Below are positions 22,903-30,980 of a DNA stretch of 37,231 bases, one piece after another (the stretch's first letter is position 1; the number at the start of each line of letters is the position of its first letter). Source of the DNA: Oscillospiraceae bacterium (GTDB lineage: Bacteria; Bacillota; Clostridia; Oscillospirales; Oscillospiraceae); contig JAAWPV010000008.1 in the NCBI GenBank assembly GCA_022800215.1, forward strand, positions 1-37,231. The letters are read 5' to 3'. Made by a program: the position numbers and the translations under genes. The notes below the pieces were generated by a model, which saw only the letters and a list, made by a program, of their open reading frames with translations, searched no databases and was not told the origin of the DNA.

Positions 22903-23391
22903 TTAGAACTTGCAGTCCTTCTCAGGATCGTTCTCCTTGAACTTGCAGAAGACCCGCACACCTCCCTCCGACATTTCCTTCAGCATCGCCAGCTCTTCCG
23001 GGTTGACGCGCACTGTCTTGTCGAGAACGGTGAGGGTGGGATCGTTCACGTCGTTCTGGGTGCAGTTGCCCAGATCCAGCGCGTCGAACTTCACCCCCGC
23101 CTTAAAGAGGGCGTAGATGTCCGAGATGAACTTGCCCACGATGAACACTCTCTGTCCCTTGTAGTTGCCATTCAGGATGTTGGCAGAAGCCTTCTCAGGT
23201 GCCAGAACAGACAGGGCCACACCGGTGGGAACGGCCATCTTCAGGCTCATGCGCATGATCTCGCTACCCGCCGCCTTCTCGTTGACCACCATAGCCCGGG
23301 TCGCCTTGTAGGCGGGCAGGAACTGGGTGGCCACGATACCGTGGACCATACGGTCATCCACACGGACAAAAATGATTCCTTCCGAATTCAT
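22903..23391 (-). CDS. PTS mannose-family EIIB component
   Basis: A 162-residue EIIB protein. The signature V-R-V-D-D-R-M-V-H-G contains the phosphorylation site His17 (family R-x-D-D-R-x-x-H-G-Q). The usual Gln after Gly is Ile here. EIIB takes phosphate from EIIA and passes it to the solute as it enters. AGGAGG precedes ATG. It is first of the IIB-IIC-IID set and follows a promoter in the 112-bp gap after the regulator gene. Confidence 0.95.
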   Translation of the reverse strand: MNSEGIIFVRVDDRMVHGIVATQFLPAYKATRAMVVNEKAAGSEIMRMSLKMAVPTGVALSVLAPEKASANILNGNYKGQRVFIVGKFISDIYALFKAGVKFDALDLGNCTQNDVNDPTLTVLDKTVRVNPEELAMLKEMSEGGVRVFCKFKENDPEKDCKF

Positions 23392-23427
23392 GTTTTTTAC
23401 CTCCTCTCATTGTGAAATCATGTGATG

Positions 23428-23456
23428 ATTCTATCATTGTCATATTGCACAATCAA
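23428..23456 (-). promoter_or_regulatory. promoter of the PTS/hydrolase cluster with overlapping palindrome
   Basis: Minus strand TTGATT (23456-23451), 17-bp spacer, TAGAAT (23433-23428). AATCA-TGTGA-TGATT (23416-23430) is a symmetric site over the -10 and start point, and TGTGG-N8-CCACA (23478-23495) lies further upstream. Both are candidate operators. Confidence 0.6.
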
Positions 23457-23503
23457 GCCGTTTTATTTCCGTATCGATGTGGAAATTATACCACAAAAAG
23501 CGG

Positions 23504-25507
23504 TCAAATATTGCTGGAAAATGTCATGATCTCCTTGTCCCGCATCTCGATCGCCCGCATGACCAGACCGTGATCAGGCCTGCGCAGAAGGGCCTCCACC
23601 ACATTCTGATCATAGAAGACCATCTCCAGCACATGGGGGAGAAATTCATTTTCCACCAGCCGGTACCGGTCAGGCTCCTCCCCCTGGTCCCAGTAGACCA
23701 CCACCTGAGCCCGGCTGTCCTCCGTGCCCCATTGGATGGGTTTTTTCAGCAGAAAGGCCGCTGCGGTAGCCCGGGGCAGATGGCTCTGAAGCCCGCTGAT
23801 AATGACGGCGTTGTTCACCGGTCGGGAGGCAAGGTGCATTTCGCTCAGAAGAAGGTCCTCCCTCACATTTCCTTTCACTTTTCCCAGCTCCGCCAGCTTC
23901 TCCTGGATCACCTTCAGGCAAGCGTCCTGATCGGTGGCCTCCACCTCGGTAAAGAGGCACTCAGGCCGCCAGCAGGCGGTGATGTCCCCCTCCTGGTCCA
24001 TATTGCTCAGCGTACGCAGAATACGGGCCTTATCCCGTTCGTCAAAGTAGGGCCCCGCCTGGATCAGCCGGACGCCCTCGGGCAAAAAGTCCAGCAAGCC
24101 CGGCGGGTAGGAGGTAAACACCACCTCATAGTCTCCTCCGCCCTTCTCCCGCAGCTCGTAGAGCTCCAGAATGTCCATGCTCTGGATATAGCGGCCGAAA
24201 TTCCGGATGAGACGCTCGGCAAGACCCCGGCCCACCGCCTTATCAATGTTGGATACGCAGCAGCACCGGGCGGGCTTGGGTATCCGGGGAAACCGGCCGA
24301 AATAGGGCCGCAGGATCATGGCCAGCCGCAGGATCTCTTCCTCGCTGATATTGACCTTAAACCGTTTCTCCATAAACAGGAACGCCTGGGTGGCCATCTT
24401 TTTGGCCATAAGGGAACAACGGGCCGCCACCTCCCCGGAAAACTGAGCGGTCCGGATGTGGTACCGGGAGCGGTGAAAAAATGCAGCCAGATAGCAGCAA
24501 ATGTGCTCAGGCAGCAGCTCGTCGCTGCCCATGGCCTGAAAACCGTTGCAGCGGGCCATCTCCCGAATGACCTCCACCGCCGCCTTCCTCAGCTCCGGCC
24601 GCCGCTTTTCACTGATCTCCTCCACCCGCACCACCGTCCGCAGCCCCCGGACAGCGGCGGTCACAAGGGCGGCATCCGCCGGGGTGAAGGCCCACTCCAG
24701 CGTCTGTCCGCACTCCTCCAAAAGCCGACGGACGGTGGGATAAAAACGGCTTCCCTCCTGCTCCGCCAGAGCTTCCGGCGAGTATGTAAGCTCTGCCCCC
24801 GACCCGTCCCGGATAACGCTGATCCAGATGAGCCGGGCCAAATATTCGATACTGTATTCCGAAAGGTTCGCCCGGATACCCAGTTCCCGCCGGATCAGCT
24901 TCCTGACCCTGTCCATCTTCTCCCCCCGGAAGCTGTAGATCTCTGCATACCGTTCCCGGTCGCTGAGGGGAAGGCTGAACCGGCGGATCTGGTCGGCCTC
25001 ATAGGCGATGCAGGTACGGATATCATGCTCCGAGCCCTTAATCCCCATGCCCTGCCGGGGCACGGTGACAAGCTCCAGCCCCGACCGGCCCAGAATGGTC
25101 CTTGCCTGGGCAAGGAGCTGCCGCACAGCGGTGCGCCCCATGAAGAGGACTGCCTCCAGCTCCTCCATGGACGCATACCCTTCCTGACAAAGGAAATACC
25201 GCACCAGCAGATGGGACCGGGCTTTCCGTACCGCGTTCATGGCAAAGCCGGAGGGCTCCCGCCCCTTGTCCTGAAGCAGCTCCTCCAGGGCCTCCCCGTC
25301 TGTGACCTCCAGCCAAAAACCCACTCCCGTCCGGGAGAAGACCGCCGCCCCCACGTCCCGAAGGTCCTGGTCCAGTTCCTTCAAATGGCTGCGTACCGTG
25401 CGCTCCGACACCCCCAGACCGTTGGCCAGGAATTGGGCGCTCACCGGCTGTCCCGCCTCCCGGAGCCGCTCCAGCAGGAGCCGCTGAAACCCATTGATCC
25501 GCGCCAT
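23504..25507 (-). CDS. BglG/MtlR-type transcriptional regulator with PRD, EIIB and EIIA-like domains
   Basis: A 667-residue PTS-controlled activator or antiterminator. In order: an HTH_11 winged helix (1-50, VSAQFLANGLGVSERTVRSHLKEL), a second Mga-like helix-turn-helix (about 80-140), PRD-like segments (about 170-390, including LPEHICCYLAAFFHRSRY), an EIIB-like domain starting at CCCVSNID, and a C-terminal EIIA-2-like domain with His576 in LQSHLPRAT. PRD and EII domains let phospho-HPr and the transporter set its activity. The His in EIIA follows Ser rather than the usual Pro. ATG at 25507 has AAAGGAG 7 nt upstream. It sits just before, and in line with, the PTS genes, so it is very probably their regulator. 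Confidence 0.88.
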   Translation of the reverse strand: MARINGFQRLLLERLREAGQPVSAQFLANGLGVSERTVRSHLKELDQDLRDVGAAVFSRTGVGFWLEVTDGEALEELLQDKGREPSGFAMNAVRKARSHLLVRYFLCQEGYASMEELEAVLFMGRTAVRQLLAQARTILGRSGLELVTVPRQGMGIKGSEHDIRTCIAYEADQIRRFSLPLSDRERYAEIYSFRGEKMDRVRKLIRRELGIRANLSEYSIEYLARLIWISVIRDGSGAELTYSPEALAEQEGSRFYPTVRRLLEECGQTLEWAFTPADAALVTAAVRGLRTVVRVEEISEKRRPELRKAAVEVIREMARCNGFQAMGSDELLPEHICCYLAAFFHRSRYHIRTAQFSGEVAARCSLMAKKMATQAFLFMEKRFKVNISEEEILRLAMILRPYFGRFPRIPKPARCCCVSNIDKAVGRGLAERLIRNFGRYIQSMDILELYELREKGGGDYEVVFTSYPPGLLDFLPEGVRLIQAGPYFDERDKARILRTLSNMDQEGDITACWRPECLFTEVEATDQDACLKVIQEKLAELGKVKGNVREDLLLSEMHLASRPVNNAVIISGLQSHLPRATAAAFLLKKPIQWGTEDSRAQVVVYWDQGEEPDRYRLVENEFLPHVLEMVFYDQNVVEALLRRPDHGLVMRAIEMRDKEIMTFSSNI

Positions 25508-25528
25508 ATATTTTCTCCTTTCAAACCG

Positions 25529-25558
25529 CAAGAGCGGCACCTGAAAGTGCCGCTCTTG
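25529..25558 (-). promoter_or_regulatory. leader hairpin before the PTS regulator gene
   Basis: A perfect 12-bp stem CAAGAGCGGCAC / GTGCCGCTCTTG with a 6-nt loop, ending about 11 nt before the AAAGGAG ribosome site of the regulator. No T-run follows, so it is not a standard terminator; it could act in translation or mRNA stability. Confidence 0.5.
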
Positions 25559-25578
25559 GAGTGGGTTTAGTGTTCTTT

Positions 25579-25619
25579 GTCCCGGGCGAAGCCCGGGACG
25601 CAAAGGCGCGCGCCTTTGC
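25579..25619. repeat. two abutting GC-rich palindromes
   Basis: GTCCCGGGC-GAA-GCCCGGGAC (25579-25599, 9-bp arms) joins directly to the perfect 20-bp palindrome centred at 25609/25610, whose arms are GCAAAGGCGC and GCGCCTTTGC (25600-25619). They lie between the Bax-inhibitor-1 gene (stop 25642) and the PTS regulator. They may end the upstream message or be a mobile-type intergenic repeat. Confidence 0.65.
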
Positions 25620-25641
25620 CTATGCTATGAGGTTTTTCGCT

Positions 25642-26394
25642 TTAGTTCTTTCTGCTCCGGCCCAGAATACGAAGCAGGTAGATAAACAGGTTCACAAAGT
25701 CCAGGCACAGGTTCAGCGCCGCGAAGATGGAACCCTTGCGCAGCATCTCCTCGTCCCCCTGGAAGGCGTCGTAGAGCCGACGGATCATCTGGGTGTCATA
25801 GGCGGTATAGCCCAGGAAGACCACCACGCCGATGGTGCAGACCACCTGCTCCGTCACCCCCACCGCGGGGATGAACCACATGGCCACGTTGGCGATGATA
25901 AGGAAAATGAGCCCCGCCAGCAGCAGGTTCCGCAGCCGGGAAAGGTCCATGTTGGTGACGAAGCCGAAAACAGCCATGCCGCCAAAGTAGAGGGCCGCGG
26001 CGGCAAAGACCAGCACCACGCTCTCCAGCTCGTAGAGGAGAAGCCAGGTACCGCAGACAAGGCCCATGACGGCGCAGTCCAGCAGGAAGAAGACAAGGGC
26101 CCTCCCCGCCGGGACCCCGTCACTGCGCAGGGCGCTGGAGATGCCCACCACCAAAAGCAGCTGGCCGATCAGCAGGATCCAATGCAGATAGCCTCCGGTC
26201 AGGCGCAGGGTATCCCGGATGAAGTAGAAGCCGGGCCAGGTGTAGGCGATGAAGAAGGCCACCCCGAAGGTCACCAGCAGTCCCAGGAACATGAGCCCGA
26301 AGGTCTTGGCGGTGTAGCGGCTCAGGGTCATGGCGCTCTCCGCGCCCGTCCCCTGTTCCATGCGCCGCTCCTGCTCATAAAAGTTTTCTTCCAT
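25642..26394 (-). CDS. Bax inhibitor-1/YccA-family membrane protein
   Basis: A 250-residue multi-pass protein with seven or so hydrophobic segments. The C-terminal family signature is GYTAYDTQMIRR...ALNLCLDFVNLFIYLLRILG. Bacterial homologues (YetJ/BsYetJ) are pH-sensitive calcium-leak channels. The N-terminus is an acidic cytoplasmic tail. It lies downstream of a calcium-type P-ATPase, which fits ion homeostasis, but it has its own promoter. Confidence 0.93.
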   Translation of the reverse strand: MEENFYEQERRMEQGTGAESAMTLSRYTAKTFGLMFLGLLVTFGVAFFIAYTWPGFYFIRDTLRLTGGYLHWILLIGQLLLVVGISSALRSDGVPAGRALVFFLLDCAVMGLVCGTWLLLYELESVVLVFAAAALYFGGMAVFGFVTNMDLSRLRNLLLAGLIFLIIANVAMWFIPAVGVTEQVVCTIGVVVFLGYTAYDTQMIRRLYDAFQGDEEMLRKGSIFAALNLCLDFVNLFIYLLRILGRSRKN

Positions 26395-26413
26395 GGTGCA
26401 TCGCTCCTTTTGG

Positions 26414-26458
26414 AAATGATATCATTTTTATTTTACCCCAAAAGGGAGAAAATTGCAA
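26414..26458 (-). promoter_or_regulatory. promoter and palindrome upstream of the Bax-inhibitor-1 family gene
   Basis: Minus strand TTGCAA (26458-26453), 17-bp spacer, TAAAAT (26435-26430). A perfect 14-bp palindrome AAATGATATCATTT (26414-26427) covers the predicted start site and is a likely repressor-binding site. Confidence 0.6.
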
Positions 26459-26474
26459 GCCTTATTCCCCGGGC

Positions 26475-28922
26475 TCATCCTGCCGTCTGTTTCCGCCGTT
26501 TCAGCCGCCTCCACATGGCCTGCACCCGTTTGAAGCCGTGGAGCACCAGCCGCATGAGGGACCAGGAGAGGGCCAGGAACACCGCCAGCACCAGCCCCTC
26601 CTGCAAATTCAGCTTCGTCAAAGCGAAAAGCTCCCCCAAAAAGCTGGTGCAGAAAAGAAGGGCAACGCTTACGGCGCTCCAGAGGACCCGCCGTTTCCAG
26701 TCAAAGGGCTTGCACACCTGATAGAGGACCAGCACCCCGATGAAGGCCACACACAAAGCGGACATGGTGGACAGGGCCTCGGTGGGGAACTGGAAGGCGA
26801 AAGCAAAAACCTGGAGCCCCAGAATGATCATAAGGTCGGTAAGGCCGCCGGGGAAGGCCTCCCGCAGCACATTGGTCATAAACTTCCCCTGGACCCGGTT
26901 CTTGTTGGGCTCCAGGGCCAGGAAGAAGGAGGGAATGCCGATGGTGAGGGCGGAGATAAGGGAGAGCTGGATGGGCACCAACGGGTAGGGCATATCCACC
27001 AGCATGGTCAATAGGGCCAGGCAGAAGGAGAAGATGTTTTTCACCAGGAAGAGGGAGGCGGAGCGCTGAATGTTATTGATGACTCTTCTCCCCTCGGCCA
27101 CCACCTCCGGAAGACAGGCAAAGTTGGAGTCCAGCAGCACAAGCTGGGCAGCGTGGCAAGCGGCCTCCGCCCCCGAGGCCATGGCGATGCCGCAGTCCGC
27201 GTCCTTCAGCGCCAGCACATCGTTGACCCCGTCTCCTGTCATGGCCACCGTGTGGCCTTGCTTCTGAAGGGCCTTTACCAGCTTCCGCTTCTGGCTCGGG
27301 GTCACCCGACCAAAGACAGTGTACTGCCCCGCCGCTTCAAAAATGTCCTCATCCGATTGGAGCTTGGCGGCGTCCACCCACTGTTCGGCGTTCTCCACCC
27401 CCGCCTGCCGGGCCACCTCAGCCACGGTGAGGGGGTTGTCCCCCGAGATGACCTTCACCGCTACCCCCTGCCTGGCAAAATAGGCGAAGGTGTCCGGGGC
27501 CTCGGCGCGGATGCGGTTGGCAAGGAGGATGAGGGCCATAGGCTTCACCCGGCGCCCCTCCAAAGGTGCCTTGCCGTCCAGCACTGCCTGCCCCTCCAGC
27601 ACCCCGGCGTACTCGGCCATGAGAAGGACCCGGTATCCCTTGGCAGAGTATGGCTCCACCATCTCCTGAAGGTCCGTGTACCGCTCCCCCATTACAAACT
27701 CAGGCGCCCCCGCTATAAAGGCTCCGTGGCCGGGAAATGCGGCGGCTGCGTACTTATTGGCCGAGGTGAAGGGCACCTTGGCGCTTACCTGCCATTTGAC
27801 GCTCTTGTCAAACCGCTCCAAAATGGCCCGGCCCGTATCGTTGTCCGCCCCCAGAGCGCCGTAGAGCGCGGCGACGGCCTCCTCCACCTGCTCCAAAGCA
27901 TACTCTTCCTCGTCCAGGGGCACCAGCTCCCGGACCTCCATTTTAGGCTCGGTGATGGTGCCCGTCTTGTCCACACAGAGAACGTCCACCCGGGCCAGGG
28001 TCTCGATGCAGTTCATATCCTGGGCCAGCGTCTTTTTCCGCGCAAGGCGGATCATGCTCACCGCCAAAGCCACGCTGGTCAAAAGGTAGAGCCCCTCGGG
28101 GATCATGCCGATGAGTGCGGCCACTGTGGCGGTCACCGACTGCCTGAGCCCCAGCTCCAGCACATGGTACTGCTTCCAGAAGAGGACGCCTCCCACAGGG
28201 ATGAGGGCAAACCCAATGAAATGGATGAGTCTCGTGAGGGAGGCCATCATCTCCGACTGGGCGGTCTTCACGTCCTTCTTGGCTTCCAGGGTGAGCCGGG
28301 AGGCGTAGGAGTCCGCCCCCACGGCGGTGAGCTGGGCCTTACAGGAGCCGGACACCACAAAGGAGCCGGAGCGGAGTTTATCGCCGGGTCCCTTGTCCAG
28401 GGGATCTGCCTCCCCGGTGATGAGGGATTCGTTGACCTGAACGGTGCCCTCCCGAACGGTGGCATCGGCGGAGATCTGGTCCCCGGCGGAGAAAACGGCG
28501 ATGTCGTCCCGGACCATGTGGTCGGTGGGCACCTCCATCTCCATCCCCGCCCGGACCACCTTCCCCCTGGGAGCCGCCAGCAGGGTCAGCTTGTCGATGG
28601 TCCGCTTGGAGCGGATCTCCTGAAATACGCCGATGGCGGTGTTGGCGATGGCGATGAAAAGGAAGGCGGCGTCCCGGTAGGAGCCCACCGCGAAGAGGGC
28701 GGCAGCCAGCACCACGAAGATCAGGTTGAAATAAGTAAAAACGTGAGAAAAAAGGATCTCCCGCTCCGTCTTGGTGGGACTCGCCACAGGAAGGTTGGCC
28801 CAGCCGCCCTTCCGGCGCTCTTCTACCTCGTCCCGGCTGAGGCCCTCCCGGGGATCAGCTTCCACCACGGGAACAGCCTTGCGCTTGTCGGGCAAGACAG
28901 CTTTTGTCTGTGTATGTGCCAT
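26475..28922 (-). CDS. P-type cation-transporting ATPase, CtpE-like
   Basis: An 815-residue P-type ATPase. The actuator motif L-I-T-G-E is at about 167-171, the phosphorylation motif D318-K-T-G-T, the TM4 ion-site motif M-I-P-E-G-L at about 273-278, the hinge motif MTGDGVNDVLALKDADCGIAM, and membrane segments in 2+2+6-like order. The TM4 P-E-G-L and the SPTKTEREIL N-terminus resemble mycobacterial CtpE and streptococcal homologues linked to Ca2+ transport. No N-terminal metal-binding CXXC domain, so it is not a Cu/Zn exporter. ATG 28922 is chosen because AGGGTG lies 8 nt before it; GTG 28931 overlaps that site. The Bax-inhibitor-1 family gene follows. Confidence 0.92.
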   Translation of the reverse strand: MAHTQTKAVLPDKRKAVPVVEADPREGLSRDEVEERRKGGWANLPVASPTKTEREILFSHVFTYFNLIFVVLAAALFAVGSYRDAAFLFIAIANTAIGVFQEIRSKRTIDKLTLLAAPRGKVVRAGMEMEVPTDHMVRDDIAVFSAGDQISADATVREGTVQVNESLITGEADPLDKGPGDKLRSGSFVVSGSCKAQLTAVGADSYASRLTLEAKKDVKTAQSEMMASLTRLIHFIGFALIPVGGVLFWKQYHVLELGLRQSVTATVAALIGMIPEGLYLLTSVALAVSMIRLARKKTLAQDMNCIETLARVDVLCVDKTGTITEPKMEVRELVPLDEEEYALEQVEEAVAALYGALGADNDTGRAILERFDKSVKWQVSAKVPFTSANKYAAAAFPGHGAFIAGAPEFVMGERYTDLQEMVEPYSAKGYRVLLMAEYAGVLEGQAVLDGKAPLEGRRVKPMALILLANRIRAEAPDTFAYFARQGVAVKVISGDNPLTVAEVARQAGVENAEQWVDAAKLQSDEDIFEAAGQYTVFGRVTPSQKRKLVKALQKQGHTVAMTGDGVNDVLALKDADCGIAMASGAEAACHAAQLVLLDSNFACLPEVVAEGRRVINNIQRSASLFLVKNIFSFCLALLTMLVDMPYPLVPIQLSLISALTIGIPSFFLALEPNKNRVQGKFMTNVLREAFPGGLTDLMIILGLQVFAFAFQFPTEALSTMSALCVAFIGVLVLYQVCKPFDWKRRVLWSAVSVALLFCTSFLGELFALTKLNLQEGLVLAVFLALSWSLMRLVLHGFKRVQAMWRRLKRRKQTAG

Positions 28923-28991
28923 GATTTTCACCCTCTATCTGTTCCTTTTTCCCGCTTTGCTTCATAGAATGAGAAAAAGGAGGCGGTCTCT

Positions 28992-29264
28992 TTGGAATTT
29001 CAGCAAAATAAGCCCAACCGGGATACCCTTACCCGGCTTGCCGTCTGTGTCGTCATTGGAGTGGCAGCGGTCTACGCCGCCGAAAAGCTATGTGAGGGCA
29101 AGCACTTCCCCCTGTGGGAGAAATACGGCCCCTGGGTCCAGCAGAACAAGGTTCAGGCCATCGCCGTCATCGCCGCGGTGCTCTACGGGGCCTCCCTGGC
29201 CCTCTGGCCCGAGGGCTTGCCGGGCAGCACCGCTCCCAAAGATGATGGGTTTGAGCCGTGCTGA
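28992..29264 (+). CDS. small two-TM membrane protein of unknown function
   Basis: A 90-residue protein starting with TTG at 28992, 8 nt after a perfect AAGGAGG. Two hydrophobic segments (about 14-31 and 54-72) flank a short basic/aromatic loop (FPLWEKYGPWVQQNKVQ), and the C-terminus is polar. It lies head-to-head with the P-type ATPase and ends 34 nt before the stop of a ROK kinase on the other strand. No family recognised. Coding is supported by the strong ribosome site and balanced composition. Confidence 0.65.
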   Translation: MEFQQNKPNRDTLTRLAVCVVIGVAAVYAAEKLCEGKHFPLWEKYGPWVQQNKVQAIAVIAAVLYGASLALWPEGLPGSTAPKDDGFEPC

Positions 29265-29297
29265 GAAGGGTGGAGCGCTCGTAACCTGACAGCCCGC

Positions 29298-30242
29298 TTA
29301 CCTATATAACGGCACCAACGCCGCGCCGATGGTGCCCGCCTCGCTGCCCAGCTGAGCCACCTGGATCTGGGTGCGGTTGGCGGTGGAGCGGGTCATTTCC
29401 TCCCGGTCCAGGATGGCCTGAACAGGGGCCAGCAGGGCCTCCCCCTGCTTGGAAACGCCGCCGCTCACCGTGATGATCTCGGGCTGGAGGATGTTGATAA
29501 GGTTGATAAGGCCGCAGGCCAGATCCTCCACATATTCATCCACCACATTCTTTGCCACCCGGTCTCCCGCCTGTGCGGCGTCAAAGGGGGTCTTGCCCGT
29601 GACCTTGTCAAAGGAGGGGGCCATCTCCCAAAGCGCGCTTTCCGGATGCCGGGCCATGGCCTCCTTGGTGGAGGCGATGAGGCCGGTGGCCGAGGCGTAA
29701 GCCTCCCAGCAGCCTTTTCGGCCGCAGTTGCACTGCCGCCCTCCCCGGCGGATGACCATGTGTCCCGCCTCCAAAGCGGCGTAGTTGAAGCCCACATAAA
29801 GCTTGCCGTCCAGAATGGCGCCGGCTCCCACGCCGGTGCCTAAAGTGACGGCCACCAGGGAGCTGTGGCCCCGGCCTGCCCCGGCCACGAACTCGCCCAG
29901 AGCAGCGGCGTTGGCGTCATTTTCCAGCACCACGGGGAGGTCCAGCCGCTGGCCCACCATGGAGCCCAGGGGCACGTTCTCCAGCCCCAGGTTCACCGCC
30001 CGGTACACAAGCCCCATCTTGGGGTCGAAGGTGCCGGGGACGGCCAGGCCCACCGACTCCACCTCCGTCATGGCGATACCGGCATTTTCCGCCACCTTTT
30101 GGGCCGCCTGCACGATGGCGTCGGCCACTGCTCCCGCCCCCTGGGGGGTTGGTATGCTGGCCTCCCCCAGCAGCTTGCCTTCCTTGTCCACCAGTCCGGC
30201 GGCCACATTGGTGCCGCCCAAGTCAATGCCGATATAATGCAT
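29298..30242 (-). CDS. ROK-family sugar kinase, glucokinase-like
   Basis: A 314-residue ROK protein without an N-terminal helix-turn-helix, so a kinase rather than a repressor. The ATP-binding D-L-G-G-T-N is at 7-12; the substrate region LENDANAAALGE has the catalytic Asp; EAGHM and the zinc motif CNCGRKGCWE are intact. It phosphorylates glucose or a related hexose/aminosugar. A TATAAT lies at 30330-30325 on the minus strand, followed by a small inverted repeat ATCAT-N4-ATGAT, giving a plausible promoter. The product could use sugar released in the cytoplasm by the HAD phosphatases of the cluster 11 kb away, but that link is speculative. Confidence 0.93.
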   Translation of the reverse strand: MHYIGIDLGGTNVAAGLVDKEGKLLGEASIPTPQGAGAVADAIVQAAQKVAENAGIAMTEVESVGLAVPGTFDPKMGLVYRAVNLGLENVPLGSMVGQRLDLPVVLENDANAAALGEFVAGAGRGHSSLVAVTLGTGVGAGAILDGKLYVGFNYAALEAGHMVIRRGGRQCNCGRKGCWEAYASATGLIASTKEAMARHPESALWEMAPSFDKVTGKTPFDAAQAGDRVAKNVVDEYVEDLACGLINLINILQPEIITVSGGVSKQGEALLAPVQAILDREEMTRSTANRTQIQVAQLGSEAGTIGAALVPLYR

Positions 30243-30371
30243 ATTTTGTTCCTCCTTTTATTTTGATCGGGCCCGCGGGGAACGTCTGCCAAGACAGCGC
30301 ATACTTTCCCCTATCATAAAAATGATTATAAACCTTTTTCAAGCTCCTGCACAGAAAAAAGTGGACGATTC

Positions 30372-30881
30372 CTATTTCTTCTCAACATTTTCAATGCAGC
30401 CCTCACAGACCGCTCCCCGCCAGCCGTCCCCCGCCAGAGCGGTGAAGGTGAAGCCCGCAAATTTTGCCCTCTCCCCCGGCTCCAGCAAGGGGATGGAGAT
30501 ATCCCGGGGCGCTTTCCGGAGTCCCTCACCAGTGCACTTCACTCTGGCCTCTTTTAAGGTCCAGAGGGTGTAAAAATCGGCCCAGCGGCTCCCCCTCTTT
30601 CGGAACCAGGCAAGCTCCTCTTCGCTGAGGGCGTAGGCGGGCAGGCCCTCCCTCCGGGGCCGGACAAGCTCCACATCCGCCCCCAGGGGGACTTCCCCCA
30701 ACGCGCAGAGGGACAAGCCCCCGGAGTGGCTCAGGCTGAAGTGATACTGGGGAAAGGCCTGGAAAAAGGGCTTTCCCCGTTCCTTCCGCGCCACCTCCGG
30801 CAATGGGACAAGCCCCCAGCACGCAGATGCCATTTGGGTCAGGAGGGTATAGGCCTCCCCCTCCTCCACGTTCCAAATCAT
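30372..30881 (-). CDS. 4'-phosphopantetheinyl transferase, Sfp/AcpS superfamily
   Basis: A 169-residue protein with the Sfp-type motifs F-S-L-S-H-S-G-G (P1-like), G-A-D-V-E-L-V-R-P (Mg-binding Asp/Glu) and F-Y-T-L-W-T-L-K-E-A-R-V-K (W/KEA motif). It attaches the phosphopantetheine arm to carrier proteins. It is shorter than canonical Sfp (about 220) because the N-terminal half is trimmed. ATG at 30881 with GGAGGGG upstream is preferred; ATG at 30914 is the alternative. No carrier protein or synthase gene is in the window. Confidence 0.88.
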   Translation of the reverse strand: MIWNVEEGEAYTLLTQMASACWGLVPLPEVARKERGKPFFQAFPQYHFSLSHSGGLSLCALGEVPLGADVELVRPRREGLPAYALSEEELAWFRKRGSRWADFYTLWTLKEARVKCTGEGLRKAPRDISIPLLEPGERAKFAGFTFTALAGDGWRGAVCEGCIENVEKK

Positions 30882-30980
30882 GGCCCCTCCCCCCTTCTGA
30901 AGAGATTCTAACATTGCCCCCTTTTCCTGGCAAGGGTTTTCCTGTAAAATAAGGTTTACTTCCCATGATTTTCAGGAAAT

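Noticed and set aside
23434-23470. Sigma-54 promoter before the PTS genes (GG...GC)
   Set aside because: GG and GC are separated by 9 rather than 10 nt, and the adjacent regulator lacks an AAA+ sigma-54-activator domain.
25579-25619. CRISPR or integron-like site
   Set aside because: Two single palindromes without repeated units or spacers; no cas or integrase gene nearby.
27153-28967. 604-codon plus-strand frame opposite the P-type ATPase
   Set aside because: Antisense to an intact ATPase with all motifs; Gly/His/Leu-rich low-information translation.
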